64,000 bases of DNA, from the NCBI RefSeq assembly GCF_000687475.1, contig NC_057317.1, positions 3,472,001 through 3,536,000 of the forward strand. Direction: 5' to 3'. A model generated the notes under the pieces. The model saw only the letters and a program-made list of their open reading frames with translations. It was not told the origin of the DNA and ran no database searches. This document shows positions 1 through 11,795 of this stretch, piece by piece; position 1 is the stretch's first letter; each line of letters begins with the position of its first letter. The position numbers and the translations under genes are program-made. Source of the DNA: Ustilaginoidea virens. Lineage: Eukaryota; Ascomycota; Sordariomycetes; Hypocreales; Clavicipitaceae.

Positions 1-112
1 GCTTGCTTTCCAGCACAGCACAGCACAGCACAGCACAGCTGACAATGGATCAATCCAGACGTTTCGGAACCACGTTGACCAGAGCGTGACCAGAGCGTGA
101 CCAGACAGATTG

Positions 113-113
<1 letters not shown>

Positions 114-155
<42 letters not shown>
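114..155 (+). repeat. (CTG)14 triplet microsatellite
   Basis: An uninterrupted run of CTG/TGC units, read directly. It is not inside any gene I can support. Confidence 0.95.
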
Positions 156-490
156 AAGGGGGAAAAGCCCAGTGGCAAGACCGAGGGAAGTGCAGGTGGG
201 CGCATATGTGTGCTGTGAAGCGCCATGCCCAGCCTGCCACTGGACATCATCCTCCCATTGCCCTCTCTCTGCCGTTGACATGAAAAGCCTCGAAGAGGCC
301 GAGACGGGGCGCTCCAAAGCGCCCGACCATGGCAAAACTCGAGACGCAGAGCACAACGAGAGCACAACGAGAGCACTACAGTACAAACAGGCTCGAGAGA
401 GCAGATTTGGCATCGGAAGAGCGAGAAAGAGACTGGACCTGGTTGGAATCCTGGATTGTTCCTGTGCTCGCTCGCGGCATGTCTGACACA

Positions 491-524
<34 letters not shown>

Positions 525-543
525 GTGGTGGTGGTGGTGGCGG
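491..543 (+). repeat. (GGC)n(GGT)n compound triplet tract
   Basis: About ten GGC units pass directly into about six GGT units. The open frames across it encode only polyglycine or polyproline and are judged non-coding. Confidence 0.95.
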
Positions 544-1194
544 AGCTGTGGGCGCTGCGAGATGACGAGCCGCGTTGACGCACTTGCTTGCTTGCACTTT
601 GATCCATGGCAAGAGGGACCAACCATCGTCAGGCCAAGATTTAGGCAAAGCATCAGGCAAAGCACCAGGCACTGTATCGCGTCATGTGCCCCCGTACTAC
701 TGTGCAGGTTCCTATGTGGATTGCCAGTGCATGGTGGTGCTAGACCTGCTCGTGCCAGGTCCCAACCAGACGGCAACAGCTGGATTCACCTACCGTCCCG
801 TCCGGTGTTGATGGCACCAGACAGGCTACGACTTGCAACTGTCAATCTGCCGCAAATCGGGCTTGAAGCCTATGTTGCTTGGTTGAATCTCTGACAACTG
901 GTCGTCAACAGGGCAATTGGACGGGTTGGGGGCCGCGTAAGATCAATTGATTAATGTCAACCTGGTCTGCTTAATTTTCAAATGCGCGTCGAATCGGTCG
1001 AATCGGCCTGTATGTACGGACTAAGCTGTAGGCTGCCCGGAGAGAGGCGAGACTCGAGGGCCCCGCATAAAATGGATGGGTCCAGTCAGGACCCGCAACG
1101 TTGGGCTTGGGGACTTGCTCATGTGCTCAATTTTTGACACGGGCAGCAGGGCGCTAAAAGGGCCGGCAAGCGGCCGTCAAATCAAGAAGAGCCT

Positions 1195-1230
1195 GGTCAT
1201 GGTCATGGTCATGGTCATGGTCATGGTCAT
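1195..1230 (+). repeat. (GGTCAT)6 hexamer array
   Basis: Six exact copies of GGTCAT are followed by one degenerate copy. All frames through it give repetitive dipeptides, so this is a simple repeat and not coding. Confidence 0.95.
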
Positions 1231-1663
1231 GGTCGTGATGATGGCCCCCCCTCCCCGTCGTCTTGGCCCACTGTCGACTCCGCCGCCGTAGCAGCTGGTA
1301 GGTACCAGATATACTTGGCACGTATTGACCAGACCAGACCCAAGGCACGTTAGGTACCTGCCTGTTGCTGGCAACTACACTGCACTGCACTGTACTGCAC
1401 TGCACTGCACTGCACGATGCGCATCGCACCGCAGATGCAGCGCAAGGACCACCGGCGGCGGGGGGCGGGGGGAGGGGGGAGGGGGGAAACGAGCATGCCA
1501 ACATGGCGGCAGGGGTGGGCAGCGGGCAGCGGGCAGCGGGCAGCGGGCACCAAAATGTCAGGGTTTGCATCTTTCTGCCTGCCGTCGACGGGCGGCGGCT
1601 CAGAGATTCCGCCACCAGCTCCGTGTCCGTACCGTGGCAACTGCCACTGTAGTACTGTGCATG

Positions 1664-1745
1664 CATTAGGTACCTAGGTACCTACATACGTGCATACATT
1701 AGGCACCTAAGGTAGGTACCTAGGTACATACATACATTCATGTAC
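1664..1745. repeat. cluster of GGTACC/CCTAGG palindromes
   Basis: Overlapping copies of TAGGTACCTAGGTACCTA and its variants, rich in 6- to 12-bp perfect palindromes. Similar clusters occur at 2157-2183, 2404-2447, 2612-2655, 16523-16563, 17070-17124, 20849-20903, 35996-36033, 37178-37205 and 46668-46696, all in intergenic DNA. Confidence 0.85.
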
Positions 1746-3656
1746 CATGCAACGTCCGCAGGTTGCCGACCTGGCCGTCCCAGTCAATGTGCGCGCGCGC
1801 GTGAAGAGAGGTTGGGTTTGCTTGGGTTCGTTTGGGTTCGTTCGGGTCGTTCGGGTCATTTGGGTCGTTTGGGTTGCTGTTTGGGTTGCTGTTTGGGCCA
1901 TTGATGGATGGCTGACCAAGTGCGTCATGTCTGGTTGCCATTATGTATGATTTTCATGCACCAGGGCTAGCGAGGGCTTTCTGCACCATGCGGGTAAGAA
2001 CATTGAAGTCTGGTCTGGTCTGGTCTGGTCTGGTCGCGCCAGTTGACGGGTTCAGGAATTACCAGCGGGTGCAAGGGTTCCGCAGGCAGGACGCGACGAC
2101 GTCCGCCTCCTTACTCCTACGGAGTACAGTGAGTGAGTGGGTTGTAGGATCCTGAGGAGGTAGGTACCTAGGTAGGTACCTTGCCTGGAGTCGGGTCCGG
2201 CTTCTTCGACGCGCTGCAAACCGATTGACGCATCATGGCTTGTGTCAATCCATTTCTGTGCGTTCCTGAACCTGGCCATTACCAGCTTCCCCGTTGGTTG
2301 CCAGCAGAAAGCAAAATACATAAACAGACAACGGACAGGAAGCGTGCTCTTGGGTCGTTTTCTTCCCGGGGACCCCTGGTAGCTAATGGTAGCCCACACA
2401 AGGTAGATCTAGGTAGGTACCTAGATAGGTACCTACCTAGGAACCTATAGGCCACTGCAGTCACCTGACTGACGCAAACCGAGCTGCGTAATGCGTACCG
2501 TACCGCGCCGGGGGCGCCCAGCAAGTATTTTTTCCGCTCTCGAGACCTTGGGTAAATAAGTTTGCCTCTATATTGTCTGGTTAATCTCTTTCTGTTCGCT
2601 TCTGCAACTTCTATATACCTAGGTACGTTACGAGGTACCTAACCTAGGTCCTCGGTAAAGTTAGTCCCCCAAGTGCCGACATGCAGACGAGTTGACCAAT
2701 CGTGATCATCTTAACCCCCGATGGGATGGGCATTGACAGGGCAATGGCTGTGTGCCAACGTGCACCGAGACGAGACCAGAACAATGTTGAAAGTTGAAAC
2801 GTAAAACGGAACGAACTGTTCCGTACAGCAGACTTTACGTCGGTATTAGTATTATCCAGTCAAGCTCAGCTGGATGCGCGGACCATGGTGCAGTCTAGGA
2901 GGTGCCACCAGCCAAGCCAGATGCATGCATGCACTTTGGTCGGCTTGCAAAGTCGCGGCGTGAAAGCACATTGAGAAGCACCAGCTTGAACTGGCGCTCC
3001 CGTTTCCTCGGCTCACTCTTAACTATTGCATCACGACAATACTCCCTGCTCTCTCCAGGGCAGGACGGGGACGGGGATGGGGACGGGAATGCCATCGGGA
3101 CGTTTCCGTCACCAGAAAGCCACGCAGGTCAGCATCAGGTGTGCGTGCGCCCTGGCCAACCACTGGCGAAAACCTTCCAAATGCAACGGCGAACCAAAGG
3201 GGCCTAGGTACTGTAGCATTGGGGCAATTCGGATCGTAGGCGTGATGATGGCATAGGGTCCCATTCTTATTGTTGTCAACTCCGCCCCAGTGTTCGCCAG
3301 ACACCAGAGAGGTTGTTGTCTCTTCAGCAGATGCTAGCACCTGGCGCACAAAATTGGCGCACTCGGCATGATTAATGAAGGGCACGGCACCTTGCCAGAA
3401 TTAGCAAGAATCTGCAACACACAACACAATTCCCATGGAAGCATCCCACAACACCAAAGACACCCATCAAAAACCCTGATCATGACTGTATGTATCGCGC
3501 TCGCTTACATGCCCTGTTAAACGAATGGTTGCTAGGGAATAAACGCCAACTTGGGCGTACAGCAGCAGCAAGCTAGTGCATCCGAAGTTGGCGTGCAATA
3601 TAGCGGGTTTCCCAAGGTTTTATATGATTGCATAGAGCTGCGATGGCTATACAGAG

Positions 3657-3829
3657 GTTATTCCAGCTTATTAGTCAACGGTAAGGAGGGAGTCCCGGCA
3701 GGCGTATTCTAGTGGCTCACAGGTTTTTCCGTAACAAGATCCCGTTATTCTGGCTCGTTAGTCAACAGTAAGGAGGGATAACCGGCAGGCGCATTCTAGT
3801 GGCTCCCAGGTTTTCCGTAACAGGATCCT
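3657..3829. repeat. two-copy tandem duplication, about 87-bp unit
   Basis: Copy 1 (3657-3743) and copy 2 (3744-3829) align end to end. Both contain TTAGTCAAC, GTAAGGAGGGA, CCGGCAGGCG, ATTCTAGTGGCTC and CCGTAACA in the same order and spacing. About a dozen substitutions, mostly transitions, and one T-run length change separate them. No protein is encoded. Confidence 0.85.
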
Positions 3830-6728
3830 AATGAGCGCTGACGATAAGGTAGAGAGGGTATGGCATTGACGGAACAAAGTTCAACAAACCATCATCCCCA
3901 CTTATTTTCCAAGTGTCGTTTGTACATATCGAGGCCGAGGGAAGGAAAGAACGACTGGGAAGCAAACAGGTCTGGTCTGCAACGAGGTTCCAGACTGCAA
4001 CGAACCGACCCCGAATGCCAAGCCTGAGCGAAGCGGTGGCACCTGCTGTGGGCAACATTTGAGGCTCCGACGTCATGCCTTGGTCACCACAGATTTACAG
4101 ATGGATTCAATGTTTGGTTCAATCGCCTCATTCGACTCTACTAAAACACTGGCGGATTTTGCCAGCTGTCCTTGTCCTTCCCTTTAGCGGGCAGAAACTC
4201 TTGCATCACCATCTCCAGTCTCCTCCCAGACACAGACGCTTCCAGGGTTGGGCCCTGTCCTGTATCCCTGTTGCACCGCTGCACCGCTGCACCGCTGCAC
4301 CGCTCTCAAAGCTAGTTGCGGACAATTACTCCGTACAGACGTCCTCAAAGTGGGCGGAACGCCTCCTGAGGTCTCATGACACCGCGAGGTGGCGCTAAGA
4401 GCCGATCACGGTTGCCCAGCCCCAAGTAACTACGAAAAGGGCACTTCCATTGCCAATCGCGATTATGGCACCAATGGGCTAGACTCGGCGACGTGTGGCG
4501 GATGAGTGGTTCGGGTTCGGTTCATGGAAAGGAGATTTGCTGCCATCCGTCTGTCTACTCCGTCTGTCTACTCCGTACTGAAAACAGCAACCCTGGATCC
4601 ACCCTGCCTTGCCTTGTACAGGTGCTCAGACATTAGTTCTCATGGTTCTCATGGTCACGCTTATGAGCTGCATTGCATCTCTGGCCTGCAGGTGCCTAGA
4701 CCAGACCCACTCCCGGGTCGAAGAACCTAAGCCCCTCACGCTCCTTCCGCAACACCAATAGGACTGGACTATGCCGGATATCATGGGAGCCATCTTCAGT
4801 TTGACGCCTCATTTCATCAGACAAGACATTGGATCGATTGCATGCTCGAATGCATTGTATTTAAATCGTTTCCGATTCTACGAGCTTACCTCGAGGCATT
4901 CGCAAGTCGCCATGGAAATTCTCACGGCCGACGAAAGGCCTTCCTTCGGCTGTCTCTTCCCACCCACGCACGGCATGTCTTCTTCAACCGCGATGACCGT
5001 CAATTGGTTGTTCTCGGGCTTTTGACGGGTGTTGCCGTATCTTTGCCCCATATTTGGACCTTTTCCGCGTCTTCGAAGGCAATGCACACCATGATTGAAA
5101 AGATGACCGGTTGATGAAGTTTGTCCAACATCCAAGAGAGCTTCAGCAGAGATTGATATAACGACAATCGTCAACATATTGACCTCTCATTCTGCTTGTC
5201 TGCCTTTCGTGGCCGTGCTGTACAGCCTTCTGCTCGTGTTACTGCAACGAAAGAAACCCTCAAGTCCTTTGCTTTTCCTGAAAAGCTTGCTGCAAGATGT
5301 AGGCAAGCCGCTGATGAAGCACCAGATGTGATTGTATACACCACTGCCTTCATAAATTTCTCAGCTACAAGCTGCAACGTCATGATGTTACCGCATATCG
5401 TGACGTGGATTCAGCAACTTCTATGGATCACCACAGCGTGACACTTGATCAGTTCTTCTTGTTATATTTGGTTATTTCAAAGCTTGCGAGTCAATATCTC
5501 GGCAACACGATCGATCTGACCGCCAATCGCAAACATTTGATTCCCCCCCAGGCCGTCGACATCATCGATACCAAGAGGATTGGCGCAGCGGACATCTCAA
5601 CATCTTTCGCACCATGGACAATCGCAGCTCGAGGGAGGGCCTGCCGGGGGAGACCTAGATAAGACATAACCAGCAATCTCCCAGCAGCCATGTAGCAAGT
5701 CAAGTCAATTTCTCACTCCGTCTTCGAGATGCTCAACCATTGCCGAAAGCGCCGCAAGGACCGCCAGCAACGTGTCACTGTCGGCAAACGACCGCATCGT
5801 AGTACGACTTCACCAGCGCCTGCAGATATTTGTTCAACCCTCTCACAGCAGCGAAACACGTTTCGGCTTATCACCTACCAGGGGACGTCTCTTCTCTCTC
5901 TACTCCGTACCCGGCTCGTTGTTCAGGACGTGCCACCAAAACGATCCAAGGCCTGAAGCCAGATAGTACTTTGTACACGGCATGAATAATCCATGTAGAG
6001 AGTCGCACTGCAGAGCCATTTCCCGTCAGAAAAAAAAGTGTCGATGTGAAATTACAGCCCCGTCGCTTTCTAAACCCCCAGGAGGATGATCCCTATCGAG
6101 GAACCCACCCTGCAGCTATCCAGTTTTCCCTGCTCTCCATGACATGGTGCTTGGCATCCTTGCTCTTTCCCTACATCCGCCACTTTTCGACAAAGGCATC
6201 CATCAACATATGTCGCACAACTTATACCTCGAACGAACGCCAGACCCAGAGGTCACCCTGCACAACATGACTGTACGCAACGTCGGAACCTCCATATACG
6301 GGCGGTTATGGTTATGCCTGCGCGCAGACAGCACGCCAAGCAGATTGGGGCGGAGGAAGAAGGGAAAACAGCGTAATTTATCTGATATCAGACTCTGGCC
6401 TCGAGGGAAGTTCTGGCGCAGAACCTGGCCCCTGCTTCACATGCTGCAGCGGCGTGGCGGACATCATGTGGCCAATTCCGATGAGCCGGGAGTCTTTTAT
6501 GCATGAGATGGATGGGCGTGAGCGGGCGGGCTGTCTTTGGCCTTGCTTCTCTTTGGAGGGGGGCTGAATCTGGTTTTCCCTTTGCATAGTACCAAGTGAC
6601 GTGTAAACTGTGACAGGTTCCTTTTATCTAGAGGGCACGAGTTGCACCTTGATTATGTACTCTGCTGAACAATAGGGACCAACCATTTGGAGAACCAAAC
6701 TTTGGATGTGGCGTGCCAAAAATAAAAT

Positions 6729-6840
6729 ATGACAAGAAGGAAAAAGGGAAAGAAAAAAAAGAAAAAAAGAAAAAAAGAAAAAAAGAGAGAAAGAGAGAAA
6801 GAGAAGGGGAAAAGAGGAAAAAGAAACAGAGTTTCAATGA
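6729..6840 (+). repeat. polypurine (GA/A-rich) tract
   Basis: About 110 bases are almost purely A and G on the plus strand, with phased A-runs broken by single G. It lies about 280 bp beyond the stop codon of the PFK-2-like gene, outside its coding sequence. Confidence 0.85.
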
Positions 6841-7116
6841 TGTCAAGGAAGAAGAGAGATGGGGGTAAAAAAAAAAAAAAGACGTGCCCTGCTGCTTCAC
6901 TCCGCACAGCGCTGTATTGCAAATACGGTATAATACGGTATGCTCAGGTATGCTCAGGTACGCTCAGGTATGACTACGATTTGGATTCGATGGACGACTT
7001 GGGACAAGTGGAAAAAAAAAAACCACAGCCCGTCTGGCAACTCCCGCCTACCATAAACCGTCACGCTTCCCACTTCTTGACGGCTCCTCAAGTCCCGAGT
7101 CAACTTTGGCGTGGCC

Positions 7117-9217
7117 CTAATCCTCATCGTCTACCTTGTCCGCCACCATGTCCTTTGCCGTGTTAATCACTCTCTCCGGGGGTCGCTCTACGGGCATGGC
7201 CGGACTGCTCAAACCGCCAGGTATAGGACTCATCTGACCACTTCCAGCGACGCTGCCTCCCGCACCGCCGGGCATGTTGGTGCTCTGCATGGAAGACAGC
7301 GGCACGTGCGGAGATCCGACCAACAGCTCGGCATCCAGACCGGGAATGTGGATGCGCTTGGCTTCGTTTTGGTAGGCCGCGGGGATAATCTCGATGATCT
7401 CATCGCGAGGAAACTTGAGATTGGGAATCTCCATGGTCGAGCAGTGCATGAGATAGGCGTAGAGAACACGGAGGACGGATTCGTGCGCAATGATGAGCAG
7501 ATCGTTTTGCTCGCGCTCAAGCTCAAGGATGATGGGTTCAAGCCGTACAGCTAGATCGTGGTAGGACTGCGCGGGAAAAAAAAAAAAAAAAGAAAAGATG
7601 GTTAAAACGGCTGCTTCCACGGTTGCCTGCTTCGTGGGATGAGCGAAACGGACATACCTCGGCTCGTGGGTATCTGTGGTGGTAGGGATCCAAGTCATGC
7701 TTCTCGGCTTCCTCGGGATAGACCTTTTGAATCATCCTCTCGGGCATATTTTCACAGACGCCAGGGTTGATCTGACTCATCTGCGAGCGCTGTCGAACCT
7801 TGTACCCTTTCTCCTTTAGGTAGCCTGCCGTCTGAACAGTCCGTATCCTGGTTGATGTCCACACCGTGAGTGGTCGTAGCGGCGCCTGTTGTCCCTCGCT
7901 TTTTTCCACCTGCTCTGCGTGCTCTTGCTGCCGATGCTTCAGCAGAGCCTCGGACATTTTCTCCGCATAGGCCTCTCCCAGTTCCGACAGGGGCGCGTCA
8001 GCCTTGTAGGAGTCCTCTTCTTCGGTTGTGCCGGCGCGGACGAAAAAAGTGGTGCGTGATTTGATGTGAAGGTTGGTGAGGTAGAAGACAATCCTGTGAG
8101 AGAGGTAGTTGAAGCTGACGTTGTTGTAGAAGAATTTTGCACCAGCGTTGATCATTTTGATGTAGTTGAGTTCGGCTTCGTCCATGGTTTCAAACACGGG
8201 AATTCTCATTTCGATGCGCTTCAGATACAGTTTAGCCGCTTCGTCGGGATCCATCCCGGCAAACTGTGGGCGAAAAAAAAAAAAAAAAACCCCCCCGTTT
8301 ATTTTTTTTTTTTTTTGGTTTCTTCGGTCAGCGAAGCTCAAGGGCAAGCACGAGGTAGCTCTTACATCTGGCGACGAGATTTTGACGTTGCGGGCGTTTT
8401 CGCGAAGGATACGCTCGTCGTCCACGTACGATTCGATGAAGAGCGTCTATGCGTGCATCAGCAAAAAGCTTCAGTCGCAGGATCCTCGGTTCCCCCGTAC
8501 CTGCACATCGTGCTTGGCTAATTCCTTTGCCAAAGCGCGGCGGCCGCTGGCCGTGGGGTTCACGGCATCGTAGATGGCTACTTGGCCGTTCTCGTGGTTC
8601 AACCACGCATAGATATCTTCGCGGCATTTCTTGAGGATTTTTTGACGCAGGATGACAGACGAAGGAGACGCGTCGGGGAAGAAGTAGTCCTCTGGCACAT
8701 TGCCCTCTGGACCGATGGTGGCCCGACGGTAGTCTCCGAGATGGAATATGCGAGTCTTGACACCGAGCCATTGCAGATACCGGGCCATTGAAACGCAAAT
8801 GTGACTGTTCCGGCTGGTAAGTTTTCCCGGTCATTGTTTCAACGACTGTGGCCATGGACATGCAGTTGCATACTCACGTCTTGCCTCGAGCTGGCGGGCC
8901 TACCATGACGATGGCTATGCGGCCAGAGTGGAATAGCCGGCCAGACATGGTACTATACAGCTGTGCCGGGGCCAGGTTCTCACTTTCCGTCACGTCATGG
9001 ATGCCGTCGATGAAGGTAGAGCTCTTTCGGCGGTATCTGGGCGCGTTGGCCGCAATCTCGGCAGTCCTGGCCCACGGTCAGCTTTTGGCTCTGTTCCCAC
9101 TCGAGGTTCCCATCTTTGCGCGAGTTGGTGCCGTGCGCGTCGTTTGTCTCGACCAAGTCTCGCGACCTGAGATCAAGTGTGTACGTGTACCACTGTCACT
9201 CACAATAAGGTGTCCAT
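7117..9217 (-). CDS. 6-phosphofructo-2-kinase, bisphosphatase domain lacking the catalytic histidine
   Basis: Likely makes fructose 2,6-bisphosphate from fructose 6-phosphate and ATP, the cytosolic regulator of glycolysis and gluconeogenesis. Six exons join in frame to about 547 residues: 9217-9204, 9066-8878, 8804-8501, 8446-8366, 8263-7658, 7566-7117. The 14-nt first exon ends at GTGAGT. The kinase domain starts around residue 55 with Walker A GPPARGKT (61-68), followed by the GDYRR and IESYVDDERI blocks. The second half is a phosphoglycerate-mutase-fold FBPase-2 domain. The family motif RHGE, whose His is the phospho-acceptor, reads VRAGTT here (Ala about 273), while later motifs (AES, AHESVLR) remain. 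The kinase should therefore work and the phosphatase should not, as in yeast Pfk26, where a Ser replaces this His. Two introns carry long A/T homopolymers. The family call is secure; kinase-only activity is inferred. Confidence 0.93.
8263..8366 (-). other. intron of the PFK-2-like gene with A17-C7-T15 self-complementary core
   Basis: Between the exon boundaries at 8366 and 8263, the plus strand reads A17 (8273-8289), C7 (8290-8296), a short GTTTA spacer and T15 (8302-8316). The transcript could pair its A and U tracts into a hairpin just upstream of the CAG acceptor. Confidence 0.8.
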
Positions 9218-10572
9218 GATGTCCAAGACTCTAACAACGTCGAGAAGGTAGCATGAATGTATCCATTTATACAATCCATACACACTGGCTGGCCCCCCGG
9301 GTTGGCAAGCCTCTGCGGTCGAGCCTTTTGAGTCTTTGACGGATGGACGTGGGATTCGAGGGGGGTCAATTGCAAAGGGGGAGGGGAGGGGAGGGGGGGG
9401 GGGAAGGGGTGTGTCGGCAGAAATCTCCTATTCCTGGTGGCAAGAGGGGCGGTTTTGGTTCGGTGCGTGTGCTGGATGAAGAATGATGAAGAATCTCAAA
9501 GGGCAGAAGGCAGAATATTTTTGAATAATGGCCCAGGTTCCCAAGGGCAAGGACCGGCCGTCGTTGGAGGGGCAGCACAAGTCTGGTTGCAGCAGGCAGC
9601 TGTCGGGTTAGAGCGGGACGACCGACGTGCAACTTCGGGTCAAGGCGGGCTCAAGGCCATCATCCATCATCCATCATCCATCATCCGTCATCCGTCATCC
9701 GTCATCGACGTGCCAAACAATGACATGCAAAGGGCTGACGATTTGGCAACCTTCCCGGCCAGAAATACCTGACCGACACAGGTGACGCTGCAAACCACGC
9801 GGACCTTCGCCCCAAGCCTTCTCGTCAATCCTGTCTCGTCGTCACTCATTTTGCATCTGCAGGGTCGGGCATAACGACGATGACGAGTGGCCGGGCGGGT
9901 ACTTTCATGCTACATCGGCCGGGTTGTCTAGCCACCTGCCTCTGGGGGGTTACGGAGTAGCTGCGCGGTACTCGTCGGTATCCGTCGGTATCCGTCGCGG
10001 CCATGACAGATTCCCGAGCAAGAAACGCCCGGCTAAAGGTCGGGGACGAATGGGTGCCCGGAACATTGTATCGACTCCTCCGCTTGTTCAAGGGGAAGTG
10101 TTGATGCATGTCAGCTAAATGGGCAGGGCAGAGATGGGTGGGGAACACACGGAACACACCCGCCTGGCCTGGCCAAACATGCAGCCAGCTGGTCAGCCCA
10201 GCAGCCAGCAGCCAGCAGCCAGCTGCCAGCTCTGGCTCTGGCTCTGGCTCTCGCTCAGAGGCGGCCCGTGAAAATTATTCTCCAACCAGCCCAGACTAGA
10301 CTCTGCACGTATTGAATCCCCCCTAAGCCAAAGCGCAACACAACATTGTCATCGCCTTCCCTTGGCGTCCGCAACCTCGAGCCCATTTTCCACCCGCAAG
10401 GCCTGTCCACCGCCTTGCAGAGTTGCCCTTTTCTGTTCGGCTAGCGGAGGAGTCCCTCATACTCGTTTGAATCGCCCCCTCGTGGCCCTTCGGTTTCCTC
10501 GTTGCATCCGCCCTCGTTACAGCTTCATCCTCTCGAGCCTGACGTTTCGACTCGAGCCACCATTCTCTCACC
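9218..10572. other. intergenic, shared upstream region of the PFK-2-like gene and TOM40
   Basis: This is a divergent promoter region with no supportable gene. It contains a G-rich run near 9376-9410, an ATC-CATC microsatellite (about 9657-9705), a CAGCCAGCAGCC repeat followed by GGCTCT repeats (about 10190-10255), and a CT-rich leader before the TOM40 ATG. Confidence 0.6.
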
Positions 10573-11795
10573 ATGGCTGCTCAAATAGACTCGATACGCT
10601 CGCTTTTATTCGCCAATCCAGTAGCCGCTGCGATTGGCGAGGCCCTCAACTCCTTTTCCGAGCGCAGAGCGAAGCTAGGCCTGCCCAACCCTGGCACGAC
10701 GGAGAATCTGTCCAAGGAGGTCCAGCGCGATGTTCTTCTCAACAACTACATGTTCACCGGCATCCGCGCCGATTTGACAAAGATCTTCAGCATGGCACCC
10801 CTCTTTCAAGTGTCCCATCAATTTGCCCTGGGTGAGCGTATCAACCCCTACACGTTCGCCGCCATGTACGGCACTGGCAAGGTTTGTCCCAACTCCCCCC
10901 GACACACCATGGTCGCCTGCGGGAGGGACATGGCTGGCTAACAGACAGGGAACCCGCCAACCGCCAGGTCTTCTGCCAAGGAAACATTGATAATGAGGGA
11001 TCCCTCTCTGGACGATTCAACTTTCGATGGACCGACAAGCTCGTGTCCAAGTCGCAGCTTTCCATCTCCCCCGGCGGCCAGGATATGGCGCAATTCGAGC
11101 ACGAGTACAACGGCGACGACTTCAGCGCGTCTCTCAAGATGCTGAACCCTTCTTTCCTGGAAGGGGGGATGACCGGTATCTACATTGGAAGCTACTTGCA
11201 ATCCGTCACGCCCAAGCTCGCCCTCGGCATGGAGACTCTCTGGCAGCGACCTGCTTTGACCCAAGGCCCTGAATGTGCTGTTTCCTACTGCGCCCGCTAC
11301 AAGGCTGACGACTGGATGGCCGCGGCTCAGCTGCAGACCGCCATGGGCACCCTGAACACGTCGTACTGGCGAAGGCTTTCCGACAAGGTTCAGGCTGGCG
11401 TTGACCTGAGTCTCGGCCTCGTTCCCTCCGCCGGCGGCCTGATGGGTGGCGGTCTGCAGAAGGAGGGTGTCACTACCGTCGGTGCCAAGTACGATTTTCG
11501 CATGTCCACCTTCCGCGCCCAGGTCGATTCCAAGGGCAAGCTGAGCTGCTTGTTGGAGAAGCGCGTCGCGCCCCCCGTCATGATGACATTTGCCGCCGAC
11601 ATCGACCACTACACGGTTTGTCGCCCGCGATGCTGTGCTTGTCCTCCACCAACACCGAAATGTCCCGCTAATTCAAGTTTCAAACAGCAACAAGCCAAGC
11701 TTGGCCTGGGCGTCTCCATCGAGACCTCGCCCGATGAGCTTCAAGATCAGCAGGAGGCACTGGGCGCTCAGACTCCTCCCAACATCCCCTTCTAA
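10573..11795 (+). CDS. TOM40: Tom40, channel subunit of the mitochondrial outer-membrane translocase
   Basis: Forms the beta-barrel pore through which nearly all nuclear-encoded precursors enter mitochondria. Three exons (10573-10881, 10968-11615, 11688-11795), all at phase 0, give 354 residues, close to the roughly 350 of other filamentous fungi. Recognisable blocks are [13 protein letters not shown] near residue 40, the [15 protein letters not shown] segment just after the first junction, [46 protein letters not shown] (the conserved C-terminal strands and polar slide) and LNTSYW. The protein ends in NIPF, matching fungal Tom40. There is no cleavable presequence, as expected for an outer-membrane protein. 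The start is the only good ATG (ACCATGG context) and directly precedes the conserved helix. The call is very secure. Confidence 0.97.

Larger units (their letters stand above)
1..7116. other. gene-poor left flank
   Basis: I found no coding region that I can support here. Open frames are short, broken and dominated by low complexity. The stretch holds a (CAGCA)n tract near the left edge, a CTG and a GGC/GGT triplet tract, a GGTCAT hexamer array, clusters of GGTACC/CCTAGG palindromes (1664-2655), an 87-bp tandem duplication (3657-3829) and a purine tract (about 6729-6840). Between 4750 and 6000 there are fragments with slightly protein-like composition on both strands, interrupted by stops. They may be the relic of a decayed gene, but I cannot name a family. 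Confidence 0.6.

Noticed and set aside
1800..1900. TTGGGT/TTCGGGT-rich stretch considered as telomeric
   Set aside because: The units are irregular, are not (TTAGGG)n and lie beside intergenic palindromes, so this is a simple degenerate repeat.
3023..3385. 120-codon minus-strand frame on the left flank
   Set aside because: Its C-terminal part is a GGGGAC-type repeat and the rest matches no family I know.
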